DNA of 64,000 nt from CAZGCA01 sp964524145. Its GTDB lineage: Bacteria > Hydrogenedentota > CAZGCA01. Below are positions 33,201-41,947 of the stretch, in pieces. The notes under the pieces were generated by a model that had not been told where the DNA came from, did no database searches, and saw nothing but the letters and a program-made list of their open reading frames with translations. How positions within the stretch are numbered: the stretch's first letter is position 1; each line of letters opens with the position of its first letter. The stretch is taken from positions 124,001 to 188,000 of the forward strand of contig CAZGCA010000001.1 in NCBI GenBank assembly GCA_964524145.1, read 5' to 3'. The translations under genes and the position numbers were made by a program.

Positions 33201-35411
33201 ATGCCTCGATATCCAGTAGTGCCGATGTTGGCAGTGGTCGCGTTTGCCTTTGCATCCTGCGGGCCGCTCGTTCCGGTAGCTGGTTTGCCGTCGGAGTCGA
33301 CCGTTGTAGGAGCCGATGGGAGCCTGATCGCGGACTTTGAAGGCAGCGACTATGGTGATTGGGAAGTGGAGGGCGAGGCGTTTGGAATCGGCCCGGCCCG
33401 AGGGACGCTCGATGGCCAGATGGAGGTTACGGGCTACCTTGGCAGGAGGTTGGTCAATTCCTACCTTGGCGGAGACGGGTCCACGGGCACGTTCACCTCG
33501 CCTCCGTTCAGGATCCAGCGCCGCTACATCAACTTCCTCATCGGAGGGGGGAACTATCCCGGAGACACCTGTATTAATCTGCTTATCAATGGTAAAGTAG
33601 CGCGAACGGCGACCGGGCCAAACGACACGCCCGGCGGGGCGGAAGTGCTGGACTGGCACTCGTGGGAGCTTTCCGGGCTGCTCGAGAAGGAGGCTCGGAT
33701 ACAGATTGTCGACGCGTGTACCGGCGGCTGGGGCCACATCAACATCGACCACATCTATCAAAGCGACAGAAGGAACCAGGTGACATTGGGCAAGACACGC
33801 GAGTTCGCGCTCCAGAACAAGTATCTAAACTTCCCGGTCAAGAACAAAGCCAAACAACGCCTGATAAGCCTGATCATCGACGGCAAGGTTGTGCGCGAGT
33901 TCGAGATCGAGCTCGCTCCCGCCGAACCTGATTTCTGGGTGTATCTGGACATAAGCGAGTTTCGCGGCAAAGATGTCGTGGTGCGTATCGATAAGTACAT
34001 CGAGGACAAAACCCAAGGGTTCGATTCCATTCATCAGGCCGACACCTTCCCCGGGGAGGAGATCCTCTACAAAGAAAAACACCGGCCTCAGTTCCACTTC
34101 ACTTCCCGACGCGGCTGGAACAATGATCCCAACGGAATGGTGTACTACGATGGCGAGTATCACCTGTTCCGCCAGCACAATCCCTACGGCTGGAATTGGG
34201 GTAACATGACCTGGGGTCATGCGGTAAGCGAAGACCTGGTCCATTGGACGGAGCTGGACGACGCAATACACCCGGACAGGCTGGGCACGATATTCTCCGG
34301 CTCCGCCGTGGTGGACGTGGAAAACACGACGGGTTTTCAGACAGGCGACGAGAAACCGCTGGTGTGCGTCTACACGTCCGCGGGCGGAACGAACAAGTGG
34401 TCTCAAGGCCAGCCGTTTACCCAGTCGTTGGCGTACAGCAACGACCGGGGCAGGACCTGGACGGTCTACGAGAAGAACCCCGTCCAGGGACATGTCAACG
34501 GCAGCAACCGCGACCCAAAAGCTATTTGGCATGAACCCACGAACCAATGGGTGATAGTACTCTATCTCGACGATCAGCGAATGGGGTTCTACACCTCCAA
34601 AGACCTGAAAACGTGGGAGTTTCAGAACGAGCTGAAGTGCTTCCATGAGTGCCCGGAGCTGTTCGAGCTGCCGGTTGACGGCGACGAGAACAACAAGAAA
34701 TGGATACTGTACGGCGCCAGCGGCGAGTATTTTGTCGGCGAGTTCGACGGCAAGGAGTATAAGCCCGAGACCGACGCCATCCGGTTCAATTATGGCAACT
34801 GTTTCTACGCTTCCCAGACGTTCAACAACATGCCCCCGGAGGACGGTCGGCGGATCCAGATCGCCTGGGGACAGGTTAGTATCCCCCGAATGCCGTTCAA
34901 CCAGATGATGACGTTCCCGGTCGAGCTGACGTTGCACACGACCGACGAAGGCATCCGCATGTTCCCGTATCCCGTGAACGAGATCGAGAGGCTCCACGGG
35001 CGGAAACACAGCTGGGAGAAAGTGGCGCTCAATCCCGGAAATAACCTCTTGTCTGGACTCGAGGGGGATCTTTTCGATATAAACGGTGAGTTTGCTGTTG
35101 ATGATGCGGTAGAATTCGGGTTCGTGATCCGCGGCGTTCCTGTCGTCTACAACGTTGAGAAACGCGAGCTGTCCTGCAGACAGGAAAAAGCGACGCTGAA
35201 ACCCGTCGACGGCAAGATCCGCCTGCGGATGCTGGTGGACCGGACATCAATCGAGATATTCGGCAACGACGGCAGAATATACATGCCTATCGGCGCGATT
35301 CCTGCCGACAACAACAAAACGCTTGAGATCTTCACAAAGGGCGGGGAGACCAGGATCAATTCGCTGGTGGTCCACGATCTCCGCTCGGCGTGGCAGGAGG
35401 GAGAAGCATGA
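33201..35411 (+). CDS. Secreted GH32 beta-fructosidase (levanase/inulinase type) with N-terminal beta domain
   Basis: A 736-residue protein with a lipoprotein-like or signal N-terminus (AVVAFAFASCG). Residues ~40-285 form a beta-sandwich of the kind found before GH32 domains (DFEGSDYGDWEVEGEAFG, KYLNFPVK). The catalytic five-bladed propeller follows with all three acidic residues: nucleophile Asp309 in WNNDPNGM, stabiliser Asp438 in RDPKA, and acid/base Glu483 in ECPELF. The final ~120 residues are the usual C-terminal sandwich (VDRTSIEIFGNDGR). It should release fructose from levan, inulin or sucrose-type glycans outside the cell. Its stop overlaps the next start, so an esterase is translated with it. 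Confidence 0.95.
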   Translation: MPRYPVVPMLAVVAFAFASCGPLVPVAGLPSESTVVGADGSLIADFEGSDYGDWEVEGEAFGIGPARGTLDGQMEVTGYLGRRLVNSYLGGDGSTGTFTSPPFRIQRRYINFLIGGGNYPGDTCINLLINGKVARTATGPNDTPGGAEVLDWHSWELSGLLEKEARIQIVDACTGGWGHINIDHIYQSDRRNQVTLGKTREFALQNKYLNFPVKNKAKQRLISLIIDGKVVREFEIELAPAEPDFWVYLDISEFRGKDVVVRIDKYIEDKTQGFDSIHQADTFPGEEILYKEKHRPQFHFTSRRGWNNDPNGMVYYDGEYHLFRQHNPYGWNWGNMTWGHAVSEDLVHWTELDDAIHPDRLGTIFSGSAVVDVENTTGFQTGDEKPLVCVYTSAGGTNKWSQGQPFTQSLAYSNDRGRTWTVYEKNPVQGHVNGSNRDPKAIWHEPTNQWVIVLYLDDQRMGFYTSKDLKTWEFQNELKCFHECPELFELPVDGDENNKKWILYGASGEYFVGEFDGKEYKPETDAIRFNYGNCFYASQTFNNMPPEDGRRIQIAWGQVSIPRMPFNQMMTFPVELTLHTTDEGIRMFPYPVNEIERLHGRKHSWEKVALNPGNNLLSGLEGDLFDINGEFAVDDAVEFGFVIRGVPVVYNVEKRELSCRQEKATLKPVDGKIRLRMLVDRTSIEIFGNDGRIYMPIGAIPADNNKTLEIFTKGGETRINSLVVHDLRSAWQEGEA

Positions 35412-37483
35412 AGACACAGACGGGTAGCCTGTTCATCCTTTTGCTTGCGGTCATTCACTTGGAGTGCACGCCGATTCTCGCCAACAAAGGGGCCGCAACG
35501 CGGCCTGTTTTCACGGGGGAAGAGGAGTTCACCGTGCTGCCGAAACAGATCGACGGCGTGGCGCTACACGAGATGATGAGCAAGTATCTGCTGCGCCATG
35601 TGGACGAAGCATGGGAACGCTGGCAGCAGGAGTATGAACAGCGCACCACTCCCGAGGCAATCGAGGCGTACCAGCAAGACCGGCGTCAACGGTTCATCGA
35701 AGCCATCGGCGGGTTCCCTGATCGCACACCGCTGAACGCGAAGACCACGGGCATCATAGAGCGTGACGGCTACCGCGTCGAGAAGGTCGTCTTCGAGAGC
35801 CAACCGAACCACTATGTGACCGCCGTCCTGTTCCTTCCGGACGCCGCTCGGTTTGCAGCGCCCTACCCGGGAGTGCTGATACCATGCGGCCACAGTGCCG
35901 ACGGCAAGGCACACCTCGAGTACCAGACGATGGGTGCGTCGCTCGCTCTTCACGGTATGGCGGCGCTGGTGTTCGACCCGATCGACCAGGGCGAGCGCGG
36001 CCAGTTGCTCGATGATACCGGGAAACCGCCGATTTGGGGCACGAAAGCGCACGCGATGGTGGGCGTCGGCTCGATATTGCTCGGACGAAACACGGCCACG
36101 TTCGAGATATATGACGGTATGAGGGCGCTCGACTATCTCCAGTCGCGTCCCGAGGTCGACGCTGACCGTATCGGCTGCACCGGCAACAGCGGCGGCGGCA
36201 CTCAGACCTCGTACCTGATGGCCTTGGACGACCGGATCATCGCCGCCGCGCCAAGCTGTTATCTCAACCGGCAGGGACGCCAGTTGCGGACCGCGACGGG
36301 CGACGCAGAGCAGAACATTTTCGGTCAGCTCACGTTTGGTATGGATCACGCCGATTTTCTTATGATGCGGGCACCGGTACCCATCCTGATCTGCGCGGCG
36401 ACGAAAGACTTCTTCGACATCAACGGTACGTGGCAGAGCTTTCGCTACGCAAAACGGCTCTACACCCGCATGGGAGTCAGTGAGCGGATTTCGCTGATGG
36501 AGAACGACGAGAAGCACAATTACAACAAGCTCCAGCGCGAGGCCGCGGCCCGATGGCTGGCCCGGTGGCTGCTCGGCCGTGATCAGCCACCCATCAACGA
36601 GCCGCCGATCGTGCCGTTGACCGACGCCGAGATACTATGCACACCGCGCGGCCAGGTGATGCTTCTCCAGGGTGCGCGGTCCGTCTACGACCTGAACGAA
36701 GACTGCGAGAATGAACTCGCTGAACAACGCCGCAAGCTGTGGAGCGGGACCGACCGTGCCGAGCTGCTCGAGCAGGTGCGCCGCATCGCCGGCGTCCGCA
36801 AACGTGCCGACCTGCCGCCACCTGAGATCGACCACGCCGGCGAGGTGCGTTTGCGAGGATGCCGCGTGAAGAAGCTCGTTCTGCAACCCGAAGACGGTAT
36901 CTGTCTCCCCGCGCTTATGTTCGTGCCGAAACGGTCCGCCGGCCTTCCCGTCCTCTACATCGACGAAGCCGGCAAGACCAAGAGCGCCGCACCGGGCGGT
37001 CGCATCGAGGAACTGGTGCGGGCCGGCAGGACGGTACTCGCCGTGGACCTGCGCGGGACCGGCGAAACACGCCAGACCCGCCAAAACAAGTTCGGACTCG
37101 ACATCGGTCTGGACTGGGAAGACTTCTACAAAGCCTACGTGCTCGGCCGCTCGTATGTCGGTATGCGAGCCGAAGACCTACTCGTCGCCGCGCGTTACGC
37201 CGCGCAGGAGACGTCCGCTGCGCAAGTCGAGTTGGTGGCCGTCGGAAACGTTGGCGTTCCCGCACTGCACGCCGCTGCCCTCGAACCCGACCTGTTCGCC
37301 TCGGTCAAGCTCGTAGGCACACTCAAGTCCTGGTCAAACGTGATCCGCTCACATATGACCCGCAACCAGCTCGCCAACGTCGTTCACGGCGCGCTTAGAA
37401 CCTACGACCTGCCTGATCTCGCGGCCACACTCGGCCGCAAACTCACCATCGAGCACCCTGTCGACGCACTTGAACAGGAATGA
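35408..37483 (+). CDS. Exported acetyl-xylan-esterase-like alpha/beta hydrolase, possibly duplicated
   Basis: About 691 residues; ATG 35408 overlaps the GH32 stop as ATGA, and an upstream start at 35390 lies inside GH32. A signal peptide (LFILLLAVIHLECTPILA) leads into an alpha/beta-hydrolase domain of the acetyl-xylan esterase type: PGVLIPCGHSADGK, DPIDQGERG, the nucleophile elbow with Ser261 in CTGNSGGGTQTSY, and a later DEKHNYNK that could supply the catalytic His. The C-terminal part (from ~470) contains a second, degenerate hydrolase-like domain (VLYIDEAGKTKSAAPGG, VDLRGTGETRQ) without an obvious elbow Ser. Likely deacylates the GH32 substrate or a related glycan. Length is about twice the single-domain family. 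Confidence 0.8.
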   Translation: MKTQTGSLFILLLAVIHLECTPILANKGAATRPVFTGEEEFTVLPKQIDGVALHEMMSKYLLRHVDEAWERWQQEYEQRTTPEAIEAYQQDRRQRFIEAIGGFPDRTPLNAKTTGIIERDGYRVEKVVFESQPNHYVTAVLFLPDAARFAAPYPGVLIPCGHSADGKAHLEYQTMGASLALHGMAALVFDPIDQGERGQLLDDTGKPPIWGTKAHAMVGVGSILLGRNTATFEIYDGMRALDYLQSRPEVDADRIGCTGNSGGGTQTSYLMALDDRIIAAAPSCYLNRQGRQLRTATGDAEQNIFGQLTFGMDHADFLMMRAPVPILICAATKDFFDINGTWQSFRYAKRLYTRMGVSERISLMENDEKHNYNKLQREAAARWLARWLLGRDQPPINEPPIVPLTDAEILCTPRGQVMLLQGARSVYDLNEDCENELAEQRRKLWSGTDRAELLEQVRRIAGVRKRADLPPPEIDHAGEVRLRGCRVKKLVLQPEDGICLPALMFVPKRSAGLPVLYIDEAGKTKSAAPGGRIEELVRAGRTVLAVDLRGTGETRQTRQNKFGLDIGLDWEDFYKAYVLGRSYVGMRAEDLLVAARYAAQETSAAQVELVAVGNVGVPALHAAALEPDLFASVKLVGTLKSWSNVIRSHMTRNQLANVVHGALRTYDLPDLAATLGRKLTIEHPVDALEQE

Positions 37484-37604
37484 ACCGTTAGCGACCGGTT
37501 CCCGGGACAAGTCCCGGTTCGAACGAGGCACAGAGATGATGGCATCGAGACTTGACCCTCCCTGATACGATTCCGGAACCGGCCTCTCCGTTCCACAGTC
37601 CGGA

Positions 37605-38552
37605 TTACTGTTTCTGTTCGATGCGCCGTTCTTCGTTTTGCTGTGCGTTCGCGGAATGCAGCTCAAAAAGGATCAGCAACCGGTCCACCTCCGTATACTG
37701 GTCCTCGGGTAAAAAACCGGCAAGGCGCTCGCGCGCGTACTGAGCCGTTTCTGCCTGCAAGCTGGTGAGGGAGCTCTTTGTGTAGGGAGTATCAGACTGA
37801 TAGAAGGCGTCTTGCGACAGAATATGCTCCTCCACTATGACCTCTCTCGCGACCTGGCGGTTTTCTTCCGTCAGTCCCGGCGATATCGCGGCTAGCTTGC
37901 CGTCAAAAGCCTGTTCCAACGCAAGCCAGTCTCTGTTCGCCTCATACTCTTCCCACTGCGCCATCTCATCGTCGCTCAGCACCGTGCTCAAGTCCGCCCG
38001 AAGCTGCTCGGTGATCTCATCGGACTGCTCCTTTACCTCCCTGGCAGTCCAATCCCCGGATTCGAGGGCGCTGCCGGCCACCGTTTTTCGCTGCACGAGT
38101 GCGTCGTAGAAAAGCTCACGCGCTGTGGCTTCCACGTCTCGTGAAAGCTCCAATTCATTGAAAAGGTTGCCGTATGCCTTATCAATGTAGAACGCATAGG
38201 CTTGCGCTCCCTCTTTCTTCTCCCTCTTTTGACGCTGCTCTTCGGGAAGTTTCTCGGCAACCGGCTCGACCGGTTCTGGGTGTTCGACCGTCTGAGTGGC
38301 CGCCATAAGCGCGTCCTCCAACTCGGCAATGCGTTTGTTCGCTCGCCCCAGATCGTCCGTCAGCGACTCGACCGTCGCCTTGAGAGCTTCATCCGGCCCG
38401 GCGCGAAGCTCCGCCCTCGTGCCGTTCGCCACATCAACGATTTCGACACGGTCCGATTCATTCGCCGCGTCTCGAGTATTGGTCATATACACCGTGCCCA
38501 CAACGAGCAAAACAGCGACCGCGCCAATACAAACAGCAGTTGATTTCGTCAC
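37605..38552 (-). CDS. Membrane-anchored coiled-coil protein of unknown function
   Basis: About 315 residues from GTG 38552, which has GGGAGG seven bases upstream; the TTG at 38567 would place the ribosome-binding site inside the gene. One N-terminal membrane segment (VCIGAVAVLLVVGTVYM) is followed by a charged region and a coiled coil (LTDDLGRANKRIAELEDALMAA, around residues 65-90), then a helical domain with EEYEANRDWLALEQAFDGK. No family recognised. It is an inner-membrane protein with its bulk outside if the anchor follows the positive-inside rule. The kelch gene diverges from it across 350 bases containing two promoters. Confidence 0.6.
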   Translation of the reverse strand: MTKSTAVCIGAVAVLLVVGTVYMTNTRDAANESDRVEIVDVANGTRAELRAGPDEALKATVESLTDDLGRANKRIAELEDALMAATQTVEHPEPVEPVAEKLPEEQRQKREKKEGAQAYAFYIDKAYGNLFNELELSRDVEATARELFYDALVQRKTVAGSALESGDWTAREVKEQSDEITEQLRADLSTVLSDDEMAQWEEYEANRDWLALEQAFDGKLAAISPGLTEENRQVAREVIVEEHILSQDAFYQSDTPYTKSSLTSLQAETAQYARERLAGFLPEDQYTEVDRLLILFELHSANAQQNEERRIEQKQ

Positions 38553-38717
38553 AACGATGCCTCCCAAAGTCTTGATCCCTGCTGAGGTTGCGACGGCAGC
38601 TGCCGCACCTCACGAGCTCCCCGTCGGTTACGAGCCCGGACTTGGTCCAGCGACCGATGCTGCAAGTATGCTTCGTCTGAATGGGCCATCTTCTTTGTCT
38701 CTCGGAATACACTCAAT

Positions 38718-38747
38718 ATAGTAACGACACCAAAGACCATAACGCAA
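38718..38747 (-). promoter_or_regulatory. Possible promoter for coiled-coil protein gene
   Basis: On the minus strand TTGCGT (38747-38742), 18-base spacer, TACTAT (38723-38718). The -35 element is imperfect. Confidence 0.4.
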
Positions 38748-38811
38748 ACGAAAAACCCTGAAGGTAAGCGTCCACCGGGCTAGTAGCGACGGACACCAAT
38801 AGGAACCCACG

Positions 38812-38840
38812 TTTACAGCGGCCTGAGACCGTGATATCAT
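38812..38840 (+). promoter_or_regulatory. Possible promoter for kelch-type gene
   Basis: TTTACA (38812-38817), 17-base spacer, TATCAT (38835-38840), about 60 bases before the ATG at 38904. Divergent from the promoter at 38718-38747; nothing else is seen in the gap 38553-38903. Confidence 0.5.
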
Positions 38841-38903
38841 TGAATAGAAGTGGACTGAGGTGGTCGCGGCACTGTTTATAGGGGAAAAGACAGGATTGCA
38901 GAA

Positions 38904-40097
38904 ATGAATCTCATCAGGGTACTTCTCAGCCTTGCAGCTGTTGCAGTCGCCTCGAATACCGCTTCGGCGGAACCTGCGCCGGCCCCGCAAGCCGGACAGG
39001 AACTGAACGCGATGCTTCAGATCAACTGGTCGCGTGGGCCGAACCTGCCCCAGGGGTTCCAGGATAGCGATGGCGGAGTCGTCCGCAATACGCTAATCAC
39101 CGCGTGCGGGTTTTGCACCGGGCTGAACAACGATAGAAAACCCGGACGGTATCCCCGCGGGTTCCTCAAGAAGGTCTTCGGTATCGATTTGGCCAACGAG
39201 GACGCCGGCTGGTCCACGTTACCGGATTTTCCTGGGGCGGCACGGCAGGAACTCTTCTCCATTGTGGTCGGCGACGTCCTCTATTGTTGGGGCGGGTTCA
39301 GCTACGATCCGCCGTATTGTTACCGCGACGGCTATCGTCTTTTCCAGGCCGGCAGCAAATGGACCTGGGAACCGCTGCCCGACCTGATGTGGCCCGTCTG
39401 CTCGAGCGGCATCTGCGCCGTCGGGTCCAAGATCTATGTCATGGGCGGGGCCGACTATGATGCGGAAGCCTTCTACACGGCGACCGACCGCGACGGCAAG
39501 AGCCCGCGCCTCGGGGCGCGTCTTCTGGTCATTGATATCGAGAACTTTGAAGCAGGGTGGCAGCGTCTTCCGGATTGTCCTGGAACGGCGCGGTGGGTCC
39601 ACGCCACGGCGGCCGTGGGCGGCAAGGCCTATGTCTTGGGTGGCGCCACGGGCAGTCCCTATGCGACGGTCGTCGACAATTGGGTGTTTGACCCGAAGGC
39701 TGAAACGTGGTCGCGCCTTCCCGACCTGCCAATCGCCAGCGGCAACTTCCCGTGCGGCGCCATTGCCTTCAAGAACCGCTACATCCTCCTCATCGGCGGG
39801 TACCAGTACAACAAGGTGGCGAATCCCGACGGCACCACGCGCGAGCCCTACGGCACGGCGGGCCGCTGCAACGATGAGGGCACCTATTACAACGACGTGT
39901 TCGTCTACGACACTCTCAAGAACACCTTCGGCCGGGCCGACTCACTGCCGCTCAACAACAACCTGCCCATGGCCGTCGTCCACGGCAACCAACTCTTCCT
40001 CATCGGCGGCGAAACCGGTACGGCCGTCGTGGAAGGTGAGTTCTACGGGCATCATCCCGAGCTGTTTCTGAAAGGAGCGATTCAAGAAACGCGGTGA
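38904..40097 (+). CDS. Exported kelch-repeat beta-propeller protein
   Basis: A 397-residue secreted protein with a signal peptide ending in SNTASA (about residue 22). Kelch blades are visible from residue ~60: RQELFSIVVGDVLYCWGG, CAVGSKIYVMGGADY, ATAAVGGKAYVLGGATG, FKNRYILLIGGYQYN, and VVHGNQLFLIGGET, each with the aromatic-Gly-Gly strand. Secreted kelch proteins include galactose oxidase-like and sialic-acid mutarotase proteins; no Cu-binding residues of an oxidase are apparent, so mutarotase- or lectin-like roles are more likely. It converges with the sulfatase gene, and nearby genes act on exported glycans. Confidence 0.85.
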   Translation: MNLIRVLLSLAAVAVASNTASAEPAPAPQAGQELNAMLQINWSRGPNLPQGFQDSDGGVVRNTLITACGFCTGLNNDRKPGRYPRGFLKKVFGIDLANEDAGWSTLPDFPGAARQELFSIVVGDVLYCWGGFSYDPPYCYRDGYRLFQAGSKWTWEPLPDLMWPVCSSGICAVGSKIYVMGGADYDAEAFYTATDRDGKSPRLGARLLVIDIENFEAGWQRLPDCPGTARWVHATAAVGGKAYVLGGATGSPYATVVDNWVFDPKAETWSRLPDLPIASGNFPCGAIAFKNRYILLIGGYQYNKVANPDGTTREPYGTAGRCNDEGTYYNDVFVYDTLKNTFGRADSLPLNNNLPMAVVHGNQLFLIGGETGTAVVEGEFYGHHPELFLKGAIQETR

Positions 40098-40220
40098 GGG
40101 AGAAGAAAGCGCGAGTCACACGGATGAGAAGGGTCTCGCGTTTGTACCGGAAACCGGCAATCATAGTGCGGACAGTTGTTGTATTCCCACCGTCTGCCGC
40201 AGGCCTTGTCTACATCCCGG

Positions 40221-41615
40221 CTAATCAGTCTTGACTTCTGCGAGCCAGCGTGCGTGCATCGCGGTGAGCCGCTTAACCACATCGGGGTGGCGTTCGGCGA
40301 AATTGTCCCGTTCGCTCGGGTCCATTGCGAGATTTGCCAGGAACGGTTCTTTGAGGCGTTTGACGTCTCGGCCGTCGGTGGTATCACGGGCGTTGACGAT
40401 CAGCTTCCAGTCTCCGTCGCGAACGGCCCACTGGTTGCCCAGTTGCCAGTACCAGACCGCGTGTGGGGCGGGCGCGTCGCCGGACTCTATTACGCGCAGA
40501 AGACTCTTGCCGTCGATCTTCCGATCGGGTAACGGGGCGCTGCAGAATTCCGCAACGGTCGGCAACCAGTCGCAGCCCGTGCACAGTTGGCCGCGCACTT
40601 CCTCCTCGGGGATCCTGCCGGGCAGGCTCACGATGGCCGGGACACGCAGCCCGCCCTCGAACAGGCTCGTCTTCGCTCCGCGGTAGGGGCCCGCGTTTCC
40701 TCCGCCGTAGTTTCCCCGCGCTTCGGTCGAGTGGCCCTGGTCGGACTGGTAGATGATCAGCGTGTTCTCGCGCAGCCCGAGTTCGTCAACCTTCGCCAGG
40801 AGACGGCCCATCTGCTCGTCCATCGTCGATACGAGCGCCGCGTAAGCTCGTCGGGGTTCGGGCAGGTGCTCGTAGTGTCGCCGGTACTTGTCGTACGGCT
40901 GCATCGGATAGTGCGGCGTGCCAAAGGCCATGTACGCGAAGAACGGCTTGTTCGGGTCCGCCTCGATGAACCGCGCCGCCTCGCGGACTATCAGGTCGCC
41001 CGAATGCGTGCCGGATTCCCACACTTCCTCGCCGTTATGGAACCAGTCGTGCCGTTTCGGCGGGGTGCCCCAGGGCTCGCCGCCGTAGTTGAAATGCGAC
41101 CACTTGTCAATGCACCCTCCCAGAAACCCGAAGCTCTCGTCAAACCCCGAGCCGTTCGGTCCCGGGTTGCTGCCAAGGTGCCATTTGCCGAAGTGGCCCG
41201 TCCGGTAGCCTGCCGCTTTGAGCATCTCGGCGATGGTCACTTCGTCGCTCGGGAGGCCGCCACCTTTTCCGAAGAACTCGGGCCGCGATTGCGCGTTGCC
41301 GGGTACGCCGGCCCGATGTGGATACCGTCCCGTCAGCAGGGCCGCGCGGGACGGAGAACACACCGAGGAACCCGCGTAGAACTGCGTGAACCGCGTGCCG
41401 CGTTTCGCGAGCGAATCGAGGCTCGGCGTGTCGAGATCGTCCGAGCCGTAGCAATTCAGGTCAAACGTGCCCTGGTCGTCCGTGAAGATGAGGAGAACGT
41501 TGGGGTTTTTGGTTCCATTGTTTGTCAAGGCTTCCGCGAACAGGTTGCGCGGCAGTCCGAATGCCGGTGCCAACACACCCGCAGCAACCCGAGAAAGAAA
41601 CTCCCGTCGTTTCAT
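40221..41615 (-). CDS. Tat-exported type I sulfatase
   Basis: A 464-residue sulfatase with a twin-arginine signal (MKRREFLSRVAAG). The formylglycine motif is complete (CSPSRAALLTGR with Cys86), and the metal-binding residues IFTDDQGT and YQSDQGHSTEARG are in place. The cysteine is converted to formylglycine by a separate generating enzyme not seen in this window. Likely removes sulfate esters from algal or host glycans, typical of Planctomycetota-like genomes; the substrate cannot be told from sequence. AAAGGAGGCGGGC precedes the ATG. Length is normal for a single-domain arylsulfatase A-type enzyme. Confidence 0.95.
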   Translation of the reverse strand: MKRREFLSRVAAGVLAPAFGLPRNLFAEALTNNGTKNPNVLLIFTDDQGTFDLNCYGSDDLDTPSLDSLAKRGTRFTQFYAGSSVCSPSRAALLTGRYPHRAGVPGNAQSRPEFFGKGGGLPSDEVTIAEMLKAAGYRTGHFGKWHLGSNPGPNGSGFDESFGFLGGCIDKWSHFNYGGEPWGTPPKRHDWFHNGEEVWESGTHSGDLIVREAARFIEADPNKPFFAYMAFGTPHYPMQPYDKYRRHYEHLPEPRRAYAALVSTMDEQMGRLLAKVDELGLRENTLIIYQSDQGHSTEARGNYGGGNAGPYRGAKTSLFEGGLRVPAIVSLPGRIPEEEVRGQLCTGCDWLPTVAEFCSAPLPDRKIDGKSLLRVIESGDAPAPHAVWYWQLGNQWAVRDGDWKLIVNARDTTDGRDVKRLKEPFLANLAMDPSERDNFAERHPDVVKRLTAMHARWLAEVKTD

Positions 41616-41840
41616 GCCCGCCTCCTTTGTATGTCAAAACAACATGCCTATTCCATACGCAATCATAGGGTAACGCCGCTCCACAGTCAATAAACGGTTA
41701 AACGGGAAGCTTGCCCGGGTTGGCGTGCGGCTGTGGACAGGCTCCGTCGACACGCGCACGTGGTGAACTCCGTGGTCACGTCCACACGGACTTGCCGGAC
41801 AAGGTCAACAACGAGTAGGGCTTGGTGTTTCCGGAATAGC

Positions 41841-41869
41841 TTGCGAACGCCGCTGAGAAGACCTACAAT
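41841..41869 (+). promoter_or_regulatory. Probable promoter of YfhO-type gene A
   Basis: TTGCGA (41841-41846), 17-base spacer, TACAAT (41864-41869), ending exactly at an in-frame ATG (41870). If it is the promoter, that ATG precedes the transcript start, so translation must begin further in. Confidence 0.5.
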
Positions 41870-41947
41870 ATGGCCTGTATCAAGGACGCAGCATACACGT
41901 TCGACCTTTGTCGGTGGCCAGATGCCCAGGCGAAAGGTAGTGCAAGG

